Source: RGIG5612 sp045604025 (GTDB lineage Bacteria > Bacillota > Clostridia > Lachnospirales > Lachnospiraceae). From it: a DNA stretch of 16,532 bases. Location of the stretch: contig JAZUNG010000023.1 in NCBI GenBank assembly GCA_045604025.1, positions 1 through 16,532 on the forward strand, given 5' to 3'. This document shows, one piece after another, positions 1 through 7,260 of the stretch. A model generated the notes under the pieces. It was not told the origin of the DNA and searched no databases. It saw only the letters and a program-made list of their open reading frames with translations. The position numbers and the translations under genes were made by a program. Position 1 is the stretch's first letter; every line of letters starts with the position of its first letter.

Positions 1-282
1 AACACCATGATCTATCAGATAGAGAAGGGCATTGGATCCATGGCAGCTGTACTGCACGGCAAGGTTGACGGTATCCTCCTGGGCGGAGGTATGGTCTACA
101 GCAAGGATCTGGTTGACCAGATCACTGAGACCTGCAGCTTCATAGCTCCTGTAACAGCTTATCCGGGCGAATTCGAGATGGAGGCCATGGCAGCAGGTGC
201 CGGCCGCGCTCTTTCAGGCGAGGAAGAAGTAAAGAAGTACACCGGCGTGAACAGATTCCAGGGATTCGATTTCGTTAAATAA
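1..282 (+). CDS. buk: Butyrate kinase, C-terminal fragment (cut by left edge)
   Basis: This is the last 93 codons of an acetate/butyrate kinase family (ASKHA fold) protein; the start lies before the window. Such enzymes interconvert acyl phosphate plus ADP with the free acid plus ATP in the cytoplasm. The visible part holds the GKVDGILLGGG segment, the FEMEAMAAGAGRAL motif and the closing FDF tail. All of these align well with the C-terminus of the complete kinase at 5722-6828, so the window carries two paralogues. A carrier gene follows after 23 bases, which suggests co-transcription and a link between acid formation and transport. Butyrate itself as substrate is inferred from the family; a branched or other short-chain acid is equally possible. 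Family assignment is secure, specificity is not. Confidence 0.88.
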   Translation, partial: NTMIYQIEKGIGSMAAVLHGKVDGILLGGGMVYSKDLVDQITETCSFIAPVTAYPGEFEMEAMAAGAGRALSGEEEVKKYTGVNRFQGFDFVK

Positions 283-305
283 CAGGAGATTATAAAGGGG
301 ATAGT

Positions 306-1514
306 ATGAAGAATAGTAACAAATACAGATGGATTGCTCTGGTGTTCTCCTGCCTGATCAATCTGTGTATAGGATCAGTTTATGCCTGGAGCGTGTTCGC
401 AAATCCTCTTGCAGCGTCTATCACTGCAGCTACAGGACAGGCAGTTACAAATATATCAATAGTATTTACCATCGCCAATCTGGTGGCACCGGTCACGATG
501 ATCAGTGGCGGCTATATCAATGACAAGCTGGGCTCCAGATGGATTTTCCTGATCGGCGGACTGATGTTCGGTGTGGGCATGTTCTTCTCAGGAATGGTTA
601 AGAGCGTCGGCATGCTGGTAGTGTTCTACGGACTGGTCGCAGGTCTGGGCATGGGCATGACTTACGGTGTGTCCGTATCGAGTGCCATCAAGCTGTTTCC
701 GGATAAAAGAGGTCTGGCGGGCGGTCTGACCACCGCATCCTACGGCATCAGTTCAGTTCTGGTATCACAGATCGCGAACTGGCTGATCGAGAGCCAGGGT
801 ATCGGGAATACCATGAGAATACTGGGTATCGCGTTTGCTGTTATCATCTGTGTGAGCGGACTGATATTCGCATGGTGCTTCAGTAAATCGAGCGAAATAG
901 TTGCCGAAAGGGCCGAGACTCCTGCAGCTACCGGTATGACCTGGAAGGAAATGATGAAGACAGGCTATTTCTGGGTGATGATCATCATGCTGATGGCAGG
1001 TGCTTTCTCAGGTTTGATGATCACCTCACAGGCATCGCCGATGTCTCAGAATATATTCGGCATCGCTCCCGCAACAGCAGCTGTGATCGTATCGGTGCTG
1101 GCAGTATGCAACACCGGAGGACGACTGTTGTCGGGTGTTGTTTCAGACAGGATAGGTATCATCAATACTCTCAGGATCACATTTGTACTGTTTATCATTT
1201 CACAGATCCTGCTGTTCCTCTCTGTAAGCGCAGGTCTGGGCCTGTTCATAGGCGGCGTCTGCGGAGTAGGACTCTGCTTCGGAGCGATCATGGGAGTATA
1301 TCCCAGCTTCACTGCCAGACAGTTCGGAGCAGCACATAACAGCGTAAATTACGGTATCATGTTCAGCGGATTTTCCATCTCGGGATTCCTGGGACCTATG
1401 ATGCTGAATTCAGTGTACGGCACTACCGGTGCTTATAACCTCGCTTTTATCATTGCAGCCGCCTTCGCTTTGGTAGGTCTGCTGCTCACTCTGGTAAAAG
1501 CAAAGACCAGATAA
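306..1514 (+). CDS. MFS transporter, OFA (oxalate/formate antiporter) family
   Basis: A 402-residue integral membrane protein with about twelve hydrophobic segments, the normal size for the major facilitator superfamily. The N-terminal YAWSVF stretch after the first helix, the GGYINDKLGSR loop between helices 2 and 3, and the matching SGVVSDRIG loop in the second half are typical of OFA-type carriers. These exchange small carboxylates across the cytoplasmic membrane. The start is supported by AAAGGGG a few bases upstream. It lies between a butyrate kinase and an alpha/beta hydrolase in what looks like one operon, so a role in taking up a carboxylate substrate or exporting the acid product is reasonable. 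The actual substrate cannot be read from the sequence. Confidence 0.88.
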   Translation: MKNSNKYRWIALVFSCLINLCIGSVYAWSVFANPLAASITAATGQAVTNISIVFTIANLVAPVTMISGGYINDKLGSRWIFLIGGLMFGVGMFFSGMVKSVGMLVVFYGLVAGLGMGMTYGVSVSSAIKLFPDKRGLAGGLTTASYGISSVLVSQIANWLIESQGIGNTMRILGIAFAVIICVSGLIFAWCFSKSSEIVAERAETPAATGMTWKEMMKTGYFWVMIIMLMAGAFSGLMITSQASPMSQNIFGIAPATAAVIVSVLAVCNTGGRLLSGVVSDRIGIINTLRITFVLFIISQILLFLSVSAGLGLFIGGVCGVGLCFGAIMGVYPSFTARQFGAAHNSVNYGIMFSGFSISGFLGPMMLNSVYGTTGAYNLAFIIAAAFALVGLLLTLVKAKTR

Positions 1515-1531
1515 GGAGCCTGTGCGCAGAT

Positions 1532-2347
1532 ATGTTTTTGGAAAAACAGGACGTTTCATTATATTACGAGGTCAGGGGAGAGGGAGAAACCCTCATCCTG
1601 GTCCATGGCATGATAGTTGACGCCGGGTTGTATGAAAATGCAGCCCGGCTGCTTTCCAGATATTATAAAGTAGTGACGTTTGACAGACGCGGTAACTCCA
1701 GGAGCAGACTGAAGGACGACCCGGCTCCTCAGTTCTCGATAGATGCCCAGGCGGAGGATATCAGGGATCTGATGGATGCAGTTGGGGCTGAACAGGCGTA
1801 CATAGCCGGAGCCAGCGCAGGCGCCGTAATAGGACAGTATTTTCTGTGCAAATATCCGGAAAGGGTAAAGTATCTGATCATGTATGAGCCCGCCATGCTG
1901 GGACTTCTGGCATCTGAGGATCAGGGGGCAGCAGAGTGGATTGCCGAGATCAAGGATCTCATCGCAAGAAATAAGATCAATACCACACTTTTGAAATTCT
2001 CACAGAGTATCGGAGAACCGGATGACCGGAGTCCTGCCAAGACTCAGGAGGCAGCAGTGCGTGAACTGGACAATGTGGAGTTCTGTTTCAAAAACGAGTT
2101 CAGCAGGCTGATAGATTATATTCCCGACCTGGAAGAGCTGAAGAAGCACAGAGATATCATATCTGTTGCCACAGGTGAAAAGAGTGCCGGTACCAGATAC
2201 GAGAAGCAGGCAAGGGTGATGGCGCAGATACTGGATAAAGAGCCTGTTTATTATCCGGGAGGTCACAACCTTCCGTATGATCTGCCGAAGGAATTCGCCA
2301 TCTGCGTTCTGGGAACGCTTAAGTTTGAACAGGAAAACTGGTTTTAG
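1532..2347 (+). CDS. Alpha/beta hydrolase
   Basis: A 271-residue soluble alpha/beta-hydrolase-fold protein without a signal peptide. The oxyanion HG motif is at residues 25-26 (LVHGM), the nucleophile elbow is GASAG with Ser95, and the probable catalytic His is His245 in GGHNLP. The usual acid position after strand 7, often G-x-x-D, reads GEKS here, so the acidic residue is either elsewhere or missing. The family cleaves esters, thioesters or C-C bonds; the substrate is unknown. AAGGAG at 1513-1518 overlaps the stop of the upstream carrier gene and supports this start, though the 13-base spacing is long. The gene ends inside the last codons of the convergent LysR gene (4-base overlap), leaving no room for a terminator between them. 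Confidence 0.85.
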   Translation: MFLEKQDVSLYYEVRGEGETLILVHGMIVDAGLYENAARLLSRYYKVVTFDRRGNSRSRLKDDPAPQFSIDAQAEDIRDLMDAVGAEQAYIAGASAGAVIGQYFLCKYPERVKYLIMYEPAMLGLLASEDQGAAEWIAEIKDLIARNKINTTLLKFSQSIGEPDDRSPAKTQEAAVRELDNVEFCFKNEFSRLIDYIPDLEELKKHRDIISVATGEKSAGTRYEKQARVMAQILDKEPVYYPGGHNLPYDLPKEFAICVLGTLKFEQENWF

Positions 2348-3267
2348 GGATTGTCAATATCCGAGTCTATATACATATTCAGCAGGACATTCAGCGATGG
2401 CTTCATCTGCTGCGGCTTCCATACACATATGATGCCGTTCTTCTGGTCGATCACCGGAAGCCGTACAATCCCTGCTGTTTCATGAAAATCAAAAAATGAA
2501 TCCAGAAACATCAGCTCAGAATTGTCATGGGAGAACAGCAGTTGGGCGTCATGTGCAGACTCGAAAACAGATACTGTTTTCGGAAATCTGTTATATGGTG
2601 CAAAGCGTTCTTTCAGATCCTGCGAATAGTTATTATTTACAAGATAAGACGGAATATGGAACACACAGTCCACCAGATCTTTGGTGGTCAGCGTCCCTTT
2701 GGATGCAAGAGGGTGCTTTTCAGACATAACGACTGTAGCGTATGAGCGTGCGACCCACTGCAGTGAAAAACCATTGTCGATAGCCCAGAACCGTTCGAAG
2801 TCAGGAAGGAATATCAGATCGAAATCACCGCCCAGGAAAGAAGCCTCCAGACGCTGGATATTCTGTGCTTTCAGTATGATCCTGATATCAGGATTTTCCT
2901 CGCGGAATCTGTGCAGGATCTTGTTGAAATATTTCTCGGGATGGATGGAGTTGACCAGTCCGATATCGAGGTGGTCATCGTTCTCCTTCTGCATGGCCAG
3001 GGTAGTTCTGTAGGAACGTGAAAACTCATCAAAAAGAGGAGCCCATGCATCAAACAGCTGGCGTCCTCCTTTGGTGAGGGCAACATCTCTGGTCGTACGT
3101 GTAAAGAGCTGCAGGTTCAGGAGAGATTCCAGCTTCGCGATATTCTTGCTGATAGCAGGCTGAGAGATGTGGAGCTTGGCTGCAGCCTTCGCAAAGCCGC
3201 CTTCTTCGGCAACCGTCAGGAACACAACTATCTGCTGATATGTAATCGGAAAAAGTGAAAAATCCAT
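2344..3267 (-). CDS. LysR-type transcriptional regulator
   Basis: From this start it is a 307-residue LysR family regulator. The N-terminal winged helix-turn-helix lies at about residues 9-67 (FAKAAAKLHISQPAISKNIAKLE), followed by a substrate-binding-like effector domain. Earlier in-frame starts are possible at 3282, 3300 and TTG 3333. However, the predicted promoter on this strand puts its -35 box over the TTG and its start site near 3298, so only 3282 or 3267 can be used. The codon at 3267 gives the normal LysR N-terminus and a weak GGGA ribosome site. It is divergent from the large operon at 3514 and shares its control region, so it very probably regulates that operon in response to a pathway metabolite. 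It overlaps the convergent hydrolase gene by 4 bases. Confidence 0.92.
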   Translation of the reverse strand: MDFSLFPITYQQIVVFLTVAEEGGFAKAAAKLHISQPAISKNIAKLESLLNLQLFTRTTRDVALTKGGRQLFDAWAPLFDEFSRSYRTTLAMQKENDDHLDIGLVNSIHPEKYFNKILHRFREENPDIRIILKAQNIQRLEASFLGGDFDLIFLPDFERFWAIDNGFSLQWVARSYATVVMSEKHPLASKGTLTTKDLVDCVFHIPSYLVNNNYSQDLKERFAPYNRFPKTVSVFESAHDAQLLFSHDNSELMFLDSFFDFHETAGIVRLPVIDQKNGIICVWKPQQMKPSLNVLLNMYIDSDIDNP

Positions 3268-3304
3268 ACCGGCATATCCCATAGTCAATAAAGTCTGCAT
3301 ATAA

Positions 3305-3333
3305 ATTATATGTATTCTATAACGTTTCGTCAA
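3305..3333 (-). promoter_or_regulatory. Sigma-A promoter of the LysR gene
   Basis: Read on the minus strand, TTGACG (3333-3328) is followed after exactly 17 bases by a perfect TATAAT (3310-3305). Transcription would begin near 3298, about 30 bases before the chosen ATG. The -35 box coincides with the TTG codon that would give a longer protein, which argues against that longer start. The dyad at 3351-3365 lies 18 bases upstream of the -35 box, a placement compatible with autoregulation. Confidence 0.8.
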
Positions 3334-3350
3334 TTGATTTAAGGAAATTA

Positions 3351-3365
3351 ATTCCAGTCAGGAAT
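3351..3365. promoter_or_regulatory. Probable LysR recognition site (T-N11-A dyad)
   Basis: A perfect inverted repeat ATTCC-N5-GGAAT that contains the LysR consensus T-N11-A (T at 3352, A at 3364). Its centre is about 64 bases upstream of the predicted operon start site near 3422, the usual place for a LysR recognition site. Binding by the adjacent regulator is inferred from motif and position. Confidence 0.65.
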
Positions 3366-3400
3366 ATATCCTCTATGAGCAGTCATTTGACGGAATATAT
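3361..3400 (+). repeat. Direct repeat GGAATATAT, 31 bases apart
   Basis: GGAATATAT occurs at 3361-3369 and again at 3392-3400. The 31-base step is close to three helical turns, so both copies would face the same side of the DNA. The first copy is the right half of the T-N11-A dyad. The second begins at the last base of the -35 box and extends into the spacer, where LysR activators often have their activation site. Confidence 0.6.
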
Positions 3401-3415
3401 GTAGTAGATTATAGT
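3387..3415 (+). promoter_or_regulatory. Sigma-A promoter of the carrier-protein operon
   Basis: TTGACG at 3387-3392, a 17-base spacer and TATAGT at 3410-3415 form a near-consensus promoter. The start site should be near 3422, giving an AT-rich 5' leader of about 92 bases before the ATG at 3514, with AGGAGG at 3500-3505. I see no clear riboswitch or attenuator fold in the leader. The downstream genes are so tightly packed that this is the likely main promoter for everything to the right edge. Confidence 0.78.
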
Positions 3416-3513
3416 TAAGATAGTATAAAAATATACTGAAATATTATGCGACTTTGTTATTTTTATAGGCGATTTTCACAAAATTATACTAATAAATATA
3501 GGAGGTTTTTTGA

Positions 3514-5706
3514 ATGGGAATTCGTAAAGACGTATTGGACAAAATGATCGAGCGTGCAGCGGGGGTATTTGCAAAAAATCCTGCTGAATTGTCTGAAAAC
3601 ACACGCTTTGCAGACGATCTTAAAGCCAAATCCACACAGATAACTCAGATCACAACATTCCTTGAAGATGAATTTGATACAGAGATTCCTTTTATGGATT
3701 TCAGACGCAGGGTCACATTCGGCGAGGCTGCTGATTTTATTGTTGTCGAGTGTCTGGAAGAATCACTGGATGACGAGGATGAGAGCGAGAGCGCACCCGC
3801 TGCAGCGGCACCTGCTCCTGCAACTCCCACACCCGCTCCGGCTCCTGCAGCACCCGCACCTGCTCCCCAGCCCGTACCCGTACAGGCAGAGGCGGCTCCT
3901 TCAGGCGGCTCAGACCACGATGATGAGCTGGCAGCACGTGAGCGCTTCGTACTCAGGGAAACATTCCAGGGCGAGGAACTGGATGCCATCTATATGGTAG
4001 CCAGAAAGCCTACCTCTATTGATCCTACACTGGATATTTCAGCATCTGACGATCCCATGGCCCGCATGGGACAGGGATTCTGCCCCGAGTTCAGACAGAG
4101 AACATATGAAGCTGCTCCGGGCGTTATGTGCGATCAGGATGTTCCGGTCAAGATGCGTGACGGCGTGACCATCTACTGTGACATTTACCGTCCTGCAGAT
4201 ACCAGCGTGAAGGTTCCCGTCATCATCAGCTGGTCATGGTTCGGCAAGCGTCCCGGCGAGGGTATGAGCGAATGGCAGATCATGGGTGTTCCACCTCACA
4301 CAGTCAGCAAGCTGGCCAAGTTTGAGTCACCCGATCCTCTGTACTGGTGCTATCAGGGTTATGCCGTAGCCAATGTTGACGTCCGAGGCGCAGGCCATTC
4401 AGAGGGCAATGTACATATCTTCACACATCAGGACCGCGAAGATGGCTACGACTTCGTAGAGTGGATCGCTACCCAGTGGTGGTGCAACGGCAAGGTCGGA
4501 TTCAGCGGCAATTCAGGTGTAGCTATCCATCAGTGGGGAATCGCTTCCATGCAGCCTCCTCATCTGGAGTGTATAGCTCCATGGGAGAGCACAACTGACC
4601 TCTATCGTGAATCATTCTATGAAGGCGGAGTTCCTGCTCTGTCATTCAATAAATTCATTTCAGCCCAGGTTACCGGAACCGGCGGAGTAGACAGCCAGGT
4701 TGACATGGCTATCAAATATCCTCTGATGAACGGTTACTGGGAGGACAAGAGGCCTGATTTCTCCAAGGTTACATGCGCTGTATATCAGACCGCAGGATTC
4801 TCACACTTCCATCTGCGCGGCAGCTTCCAGGCATTCAGAAAGTGCCGTTCCAAACGTAAATGGCTGCGTGCCCACCGCGATTTTGAGTGGCCTGATACAT
4901 ACGCACCTGAGAACCTTGAGGATCTCAGGCGCTTCTATGACCGTTATCTGAAGGGCATCCACAATGGCTGGGAGATGACTCCTCGTGTCAGGATCGATAT
5001 CATGGACGCATATGACTATGATTATCAGGTACGCCGTCCGGAGAAAGAGTTCCCGTTCAAGAGAACTCAGTACACCAAGTTCTATCTGGATGCTTCAGAC
5101 AACAATAACCTGACCATGCACAGAGAGCCTGTTGCACAGGAAGGCTGTGTCAAGTATGACGGCAATACCGGAGATGTCTGCTTCGATATGGTATTCGATG
5201 AGGATACTGAGATAACCGGCTACATGTATCTGCACCTCTATGTTGCTGCTGAGAGCTATAACGACATGGATATGTTCATCAATATCCAGAAGGCAGATGC
5301 TGACGGCAACTGGATACCCTGGACCACCCTGGATGAGCCTCATCCGGGCGCTTGGGGCAAGTGCCGTATATCACACCGTGAGATCTCACAGAAGGAATCT
5401 CAGTATGTGGACGGCCTGCTGGTACAGCCTGTCATGGCTCATAAGAGAGAACTGAAGGTACAGCCTGGCGAGATCGTTCCCGTTGATATCGAGATCGTTC
5501 CGACCGCACGTATCTATCACAAGGGCGAGAAACTCCGCATCCAGATCGCAGGACGTTACATCCGCGAGGGCTGGTTCGAGCCGCTGTCATGGGATACTGA
5601 CAACTATGGCAACCAGATCATCTACACAGGTGGTCAGTATGAGTCATTTATCCAGTGTCCTGTTATCCCGCCCAGATACCGCGCAGGCGACTATGTTTAC
5701 AGATAA
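3514..5706 (+). CDS. Acyl carrier protein domain fused to a CocE/NonD-family (S15) hydrolase
   Basis: A 730-residue fusion. Residues 1-85 resemble acyl carrier protein: FADDLKAKSTQ followed by LEDEFDTEIP matches the ACP helix-2 region, with Ser40 at the phosphopantetheine position. The usual DSL reads KST. An acidic stretch (82-92) and a Pro/Ala-rich linker (about 94-131) lead to a CocE/NonD/X-Pro-peptidase-like alpha/beta hydrolase (about 200-480) and a C-terminal jelly-roll region. The nucleophile elbow is GNSGV with Ser334, and His454 is the likely catalytic His. The usual Asp position (GWYD in relatives) reads GFSH, and the oxyanion Tyr of the PYGK motif appears as Phe243. There is no signal peptide. 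It heads the operon behind a strong promoter and an AGGAGG site. It may hydrolyse or transfer an acyl group carried on its own ACP arm; this is inference. Confidence 0.85.
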   Translation: MGIRKDVLDKMIERAAGVFAKNPAELSENTRFADDLKAKSTQITQITTFLEDEFDTEIPFMDFRRRVTFGEAADFIVVECLEESLDDEDESESAPAAAAPAPATPTPAPAPAAPAPAPQPVPVQAEAAPSGGSDHDDELAARERFVLRETFQGEELDAIYMVARKPTSIDPTLDISASDDPMARMGQGFCPEFRQRTYEAAPGVMCDQDVPVKMRDGVTIYCDIYRPADTSVKVPVIISWSWFGKRPGEGMSEWQIMGVPPHTVSKLAKFESPDPLYWCYQGYAVANVDVRGAGHSEGNVHIFTHQDREDGYDFVEWIATQWWCNGKVGFSGNSGVAIHQWGIASMQPPHLECIAPWESTTDLYRESFYEGGVPALSFNKFISAQVTGTGGVDSQVDMAIKYPLMNGYWEDKRPDFSKVTCAVYQTAGFSHFHLRGSFQAFRKCRSKRKWLRAHRDFEWPDTYAPENLEDLRRFYDRYLKGIHNGWEMTPRVRIDIMDAYDYDYQVRRPEKEFPFKRTQYTKFYLDASDNNNLTMHREPVAQEGCVKYDGNTGDVCFDMVFDEDTEITGYMYLHLYVAAESYNDMDMFINIQKADADGNWIPWTTLDEPHPGAWGKCRISHREISQKESQYVDGLLVQPVMAHKRELKVQPGEIVPVDIEIVPTARIYHKGEKLRIQIAGRYIREGWFEPLSWDTDNYGNQIIYTGGQYESFIQCPVIPPRYRAGDYVYR
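3793..3906 (+). repeat. Low-complexity Pro/Ala linker coding repeat
   Basis: This GC-rich stretch codes for alternating alanine and proline (residues about 94-131 of the fusion protein). It is built from imperfect short repeats such as GCACCTGCTCC. Ala/Pro linkers of this sort usually form stiff, extended tethers between a mobile carrier or lipoyl/biotinyl domain and its enzyme, which fits a swinging-arm carrier domain. The simple repeats could change length between strains. Confidence 0.75.
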
Positions 5707-5721
5707 GGAGCGTTTGCAGGT

Positions 5722-6828
5722 ATGAAGATCTTTACTTTAAGCCCGGGCTCTACATCTACCAAGCTGGCTGTATTTGAAGATACAGAAATAGTATTCAAGG
5801 CCAATGTATCACACGACCCTGAGAAGCTGGCAGGCTTTGCCAGAGTGTCGGATCAGAAGCCTTACAGAGTGGAAACCATACTCTCCGAACTGGAGAGTAA
5901 TGGTATTTCCGTTGATGAGATGGATGCCTTTGCCGCATATTCAGGCGGTCTGGTATCCACTCCAGGCGGGGTATTCCCCGTAAATGACAAAATGCTGGAA
6001 GACTGCACTTCAGGAAGACTGATGGAACATCCGGCCATCCTGGGAGCGCAGATCATAGCAGATTTCGCAGATAAGACCGGAAAACCCGCATATCTGGTCA
6101 ATCCTCCCGATGTGGATGAGTTTGACGATCTGGCAAGGATCAGCGGCATCAAGGGTATTCACCGCGAATCACACGTGCATGTGCTGAACCAGAAGGAAGT
6201 TGCCATGCGCGCAGCTGCTCAGCTGGGCAAAAAGTACGAGGACTGCTGCTTCGTGGTATGCCACGTAGGCGGAGGCTTGTCCATCACCGCACAGAAATTC
6301 GGTCGCATAGTTGACGCGAACGACGTTCTGAACGGAGACGGCCCGATGGCACCGAACAGATCAGGATATGTACCTCTCCTCCCGATCATCAAGATGTGCT
6401 TCAGCGGCAAGTATACTGAGGCAGATATGAAGGCCATGGTCAGCAAACGCGGTGGTCTGATCAGCCTCCTGGGCACAGACGACATGCGCCAGATCAAGGC
6501 CAGGATCGCAGATGGAGACAAATGGGCAGCACTGGTTTACGAACAGTTCGCATATCAGCTGGCCAAATATATCGGCTCCTATGCATGCGTGCTGGAGGGC
6601 AAGGTAGATGCCATAGTCCTGACAGGCGGAGTATCCAATGACGTTGACTTCGTTGCCAACGTGAAGAAATACGCTGGCTGGATAGCACCGTTCATAGTAT
6701 TTGCCGGAGACTTCGAGATGGAAGCTCTGGCAGCAGGCGCGATCAGGGCATTGACCGGTGCAGAAGAGACCAAAGAGTATACAGGTATCCCTGTATGGGA
6801 AAAGTTCGACTTTGAGCCGGAGGACTAA
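5722..6828 (+). CDS. buk: Butyrate kinase (second copy)
   Basis: A 368-residue acetate/butyrate kinase family protein, the normal length for butyrate kinase, with ASKHA phosphate-binding motifs. The N-terminal SPGSTSTK (residues 7-14) is followed by a central HVGGGLSITA and GDGPMAPNRSG, and the C-terminus has LTGGVSND and FEMEALAAGA. The first motif usually reads NPGSTSTK; here position 7 is Ser (codon AGC). The enzyme would convert acyl phosphate plus ADP to acid plus ATP, paired with the phosphotransacylase at 8220-9224. AAGGAG (5705-5710) supports the start, 15 bases after the fusion gene. It is a paralogue of the kinase at the left edge. Its place in a carrier-protein operon suggests a specialised acyl phosphate rather than general butyrate formation, but that is inference. 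Confidence 0.9.
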   Translation: MKIFTLSPGSTSTKLAVFEDTEIVFKANVSHDPEKLAGFARVSDQKPYRVETILSELESNGISVDEMDAFAAYSGGLVSTPGGVFPVNDKMLEDCTSGRLMEHPAILGAQIIADFADKTGKPAYLVNPPDVDEFDDLARISGIKGIHRESHVHVLNQKEVAMRAAAQLGKKYEDCCFVVCHVGGGLSITAQKFGRIVDANDVLNGDGPMAPNRSGYVPLLPIIKMCFSGKYTEADMKAMVSKRGGLISLLGTDDMRQIKARIADGDKWAALVYEQFAYQLAKYIGSYACVLEGKVDAIVLTGGVSNDVDFVANVKKYAGWIAPFIVFAGDFEMEALAAGAIRALTGAEETKEYTGIPVWEKFDFEPED

Positions 6829-6834
6829 GGGAAA

Positions 6835-7212
6835 ATGATAACCGGAGTCGGAGTGGATGTCCTCAGATACGAAAGAATACGCGCTGAAGTGCTGACGGAA
6901 GACGATGCATTTGTCCGCAAGGTATTTACAGATGCAGAGACGGAAACAGCGCATGGCAGGGCAGACAGACAGCAATACTTTGCAGGGCTGTTCGCCTCCA
7001 AGGAAGCGGTATTCAAGGCGCTGAGACTCCATCCGGATGAAGTAAGGTTTTCCGAAATTGAGATCACCAGGACAGAGAACGGAGCTCCGGAAGTTTCGTT
7101 TTCAGGTAGTCTTGGACAATATATATGTGAGCACAACCTGCAGGTGCAGTTGTCAGTATCATATGAATCCGATCTGGTGACGGCATTTGCGGTATGCGAG
7201 CAGAAGAGTTAA
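6835..7212 (+). CDS. acpS: Holo-ACP synthase (4'-phosphopantetheinyl transferase, AcpS type)
   Basis: A 125-residue protein, the normal size for trimeric AcpS. It moves phosphopantetheine from CoA to a serine of apo carrier protein. The N-terminal GVGVDVLRYERI carries Asp8, and FASKEAVFKAL carries Glu57, the two expected magnesium ligands. VFTDAE (30-35) matches the conserved FT..E segment. Near the C-terminus the usual SHE reads SYE. The start has AAGGGA overlapping the stop of the kinase gene 6 bases upstream, so translation is probably coupled. AcpS is normally a single housekeeping gene. A copy in an operon with two unusual carrier domains suggests it is dedicated to loading them. Confidence 0.9.
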   Translation: MITGVGVDVLRYERIRAEVLTEDDAFVRKVFTDAETETAHGRADRQQYFAGLFASKEAVFKALRLHPDEVRFSEIEITRTENGAPEVSFSGSLGQYICEHNLQVQLSVSYESDLVTAFAVCEQKS

Positions 7213-7260
7213 GAAACTGTCAGTTCATTATATTTTTATATATTTTCTGGAGGTAAAAAA

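Noticed and set aside
2348..2362. Short inverted repeat just after the hydrolase stop as a terminator
   Set aside because: The stem is only four bases, has no T tract, and lies within the LysR coding region.
3331..3333. TTG start giving a longer LysR protein
   Set aside because: The TTG is part of the predicted -35 box of the LysR promoter, has no ribosome site, and adds residues before the normal LysR N-terminus.
3485..3490. Second possible -10 box (TATACT) close to the operon start codon
   Set aside because: No -35 partner at the right distance (TTTATA only), and the resulting start site would fall inside the ribosome-binding site.
3645..3989. Long minus-strand open frame over the ACP/linker region
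   Set aside because: It is a low-complexity Ser/Ala/Gly-rich shadow of the Pro/Ala linker, with no ribosome site or recognisable domain.
6361..7032. 223-codon minus-strand open frame opposite the kinase and acpS genes
   Set aside because: It lies antisense to two well-supported genes, has an implausible Cys/His-rich composition and shows no domain.
7215..7225. Palindrome AACTG-T-CAGTT followed by a T-rich stretch, looking like a terminator or operator
   Set aside because: The loop is too small for a stable hairpin, the stem is AT-rich, and the next gene continues the operon after 48 bases with a strong ribosome site.
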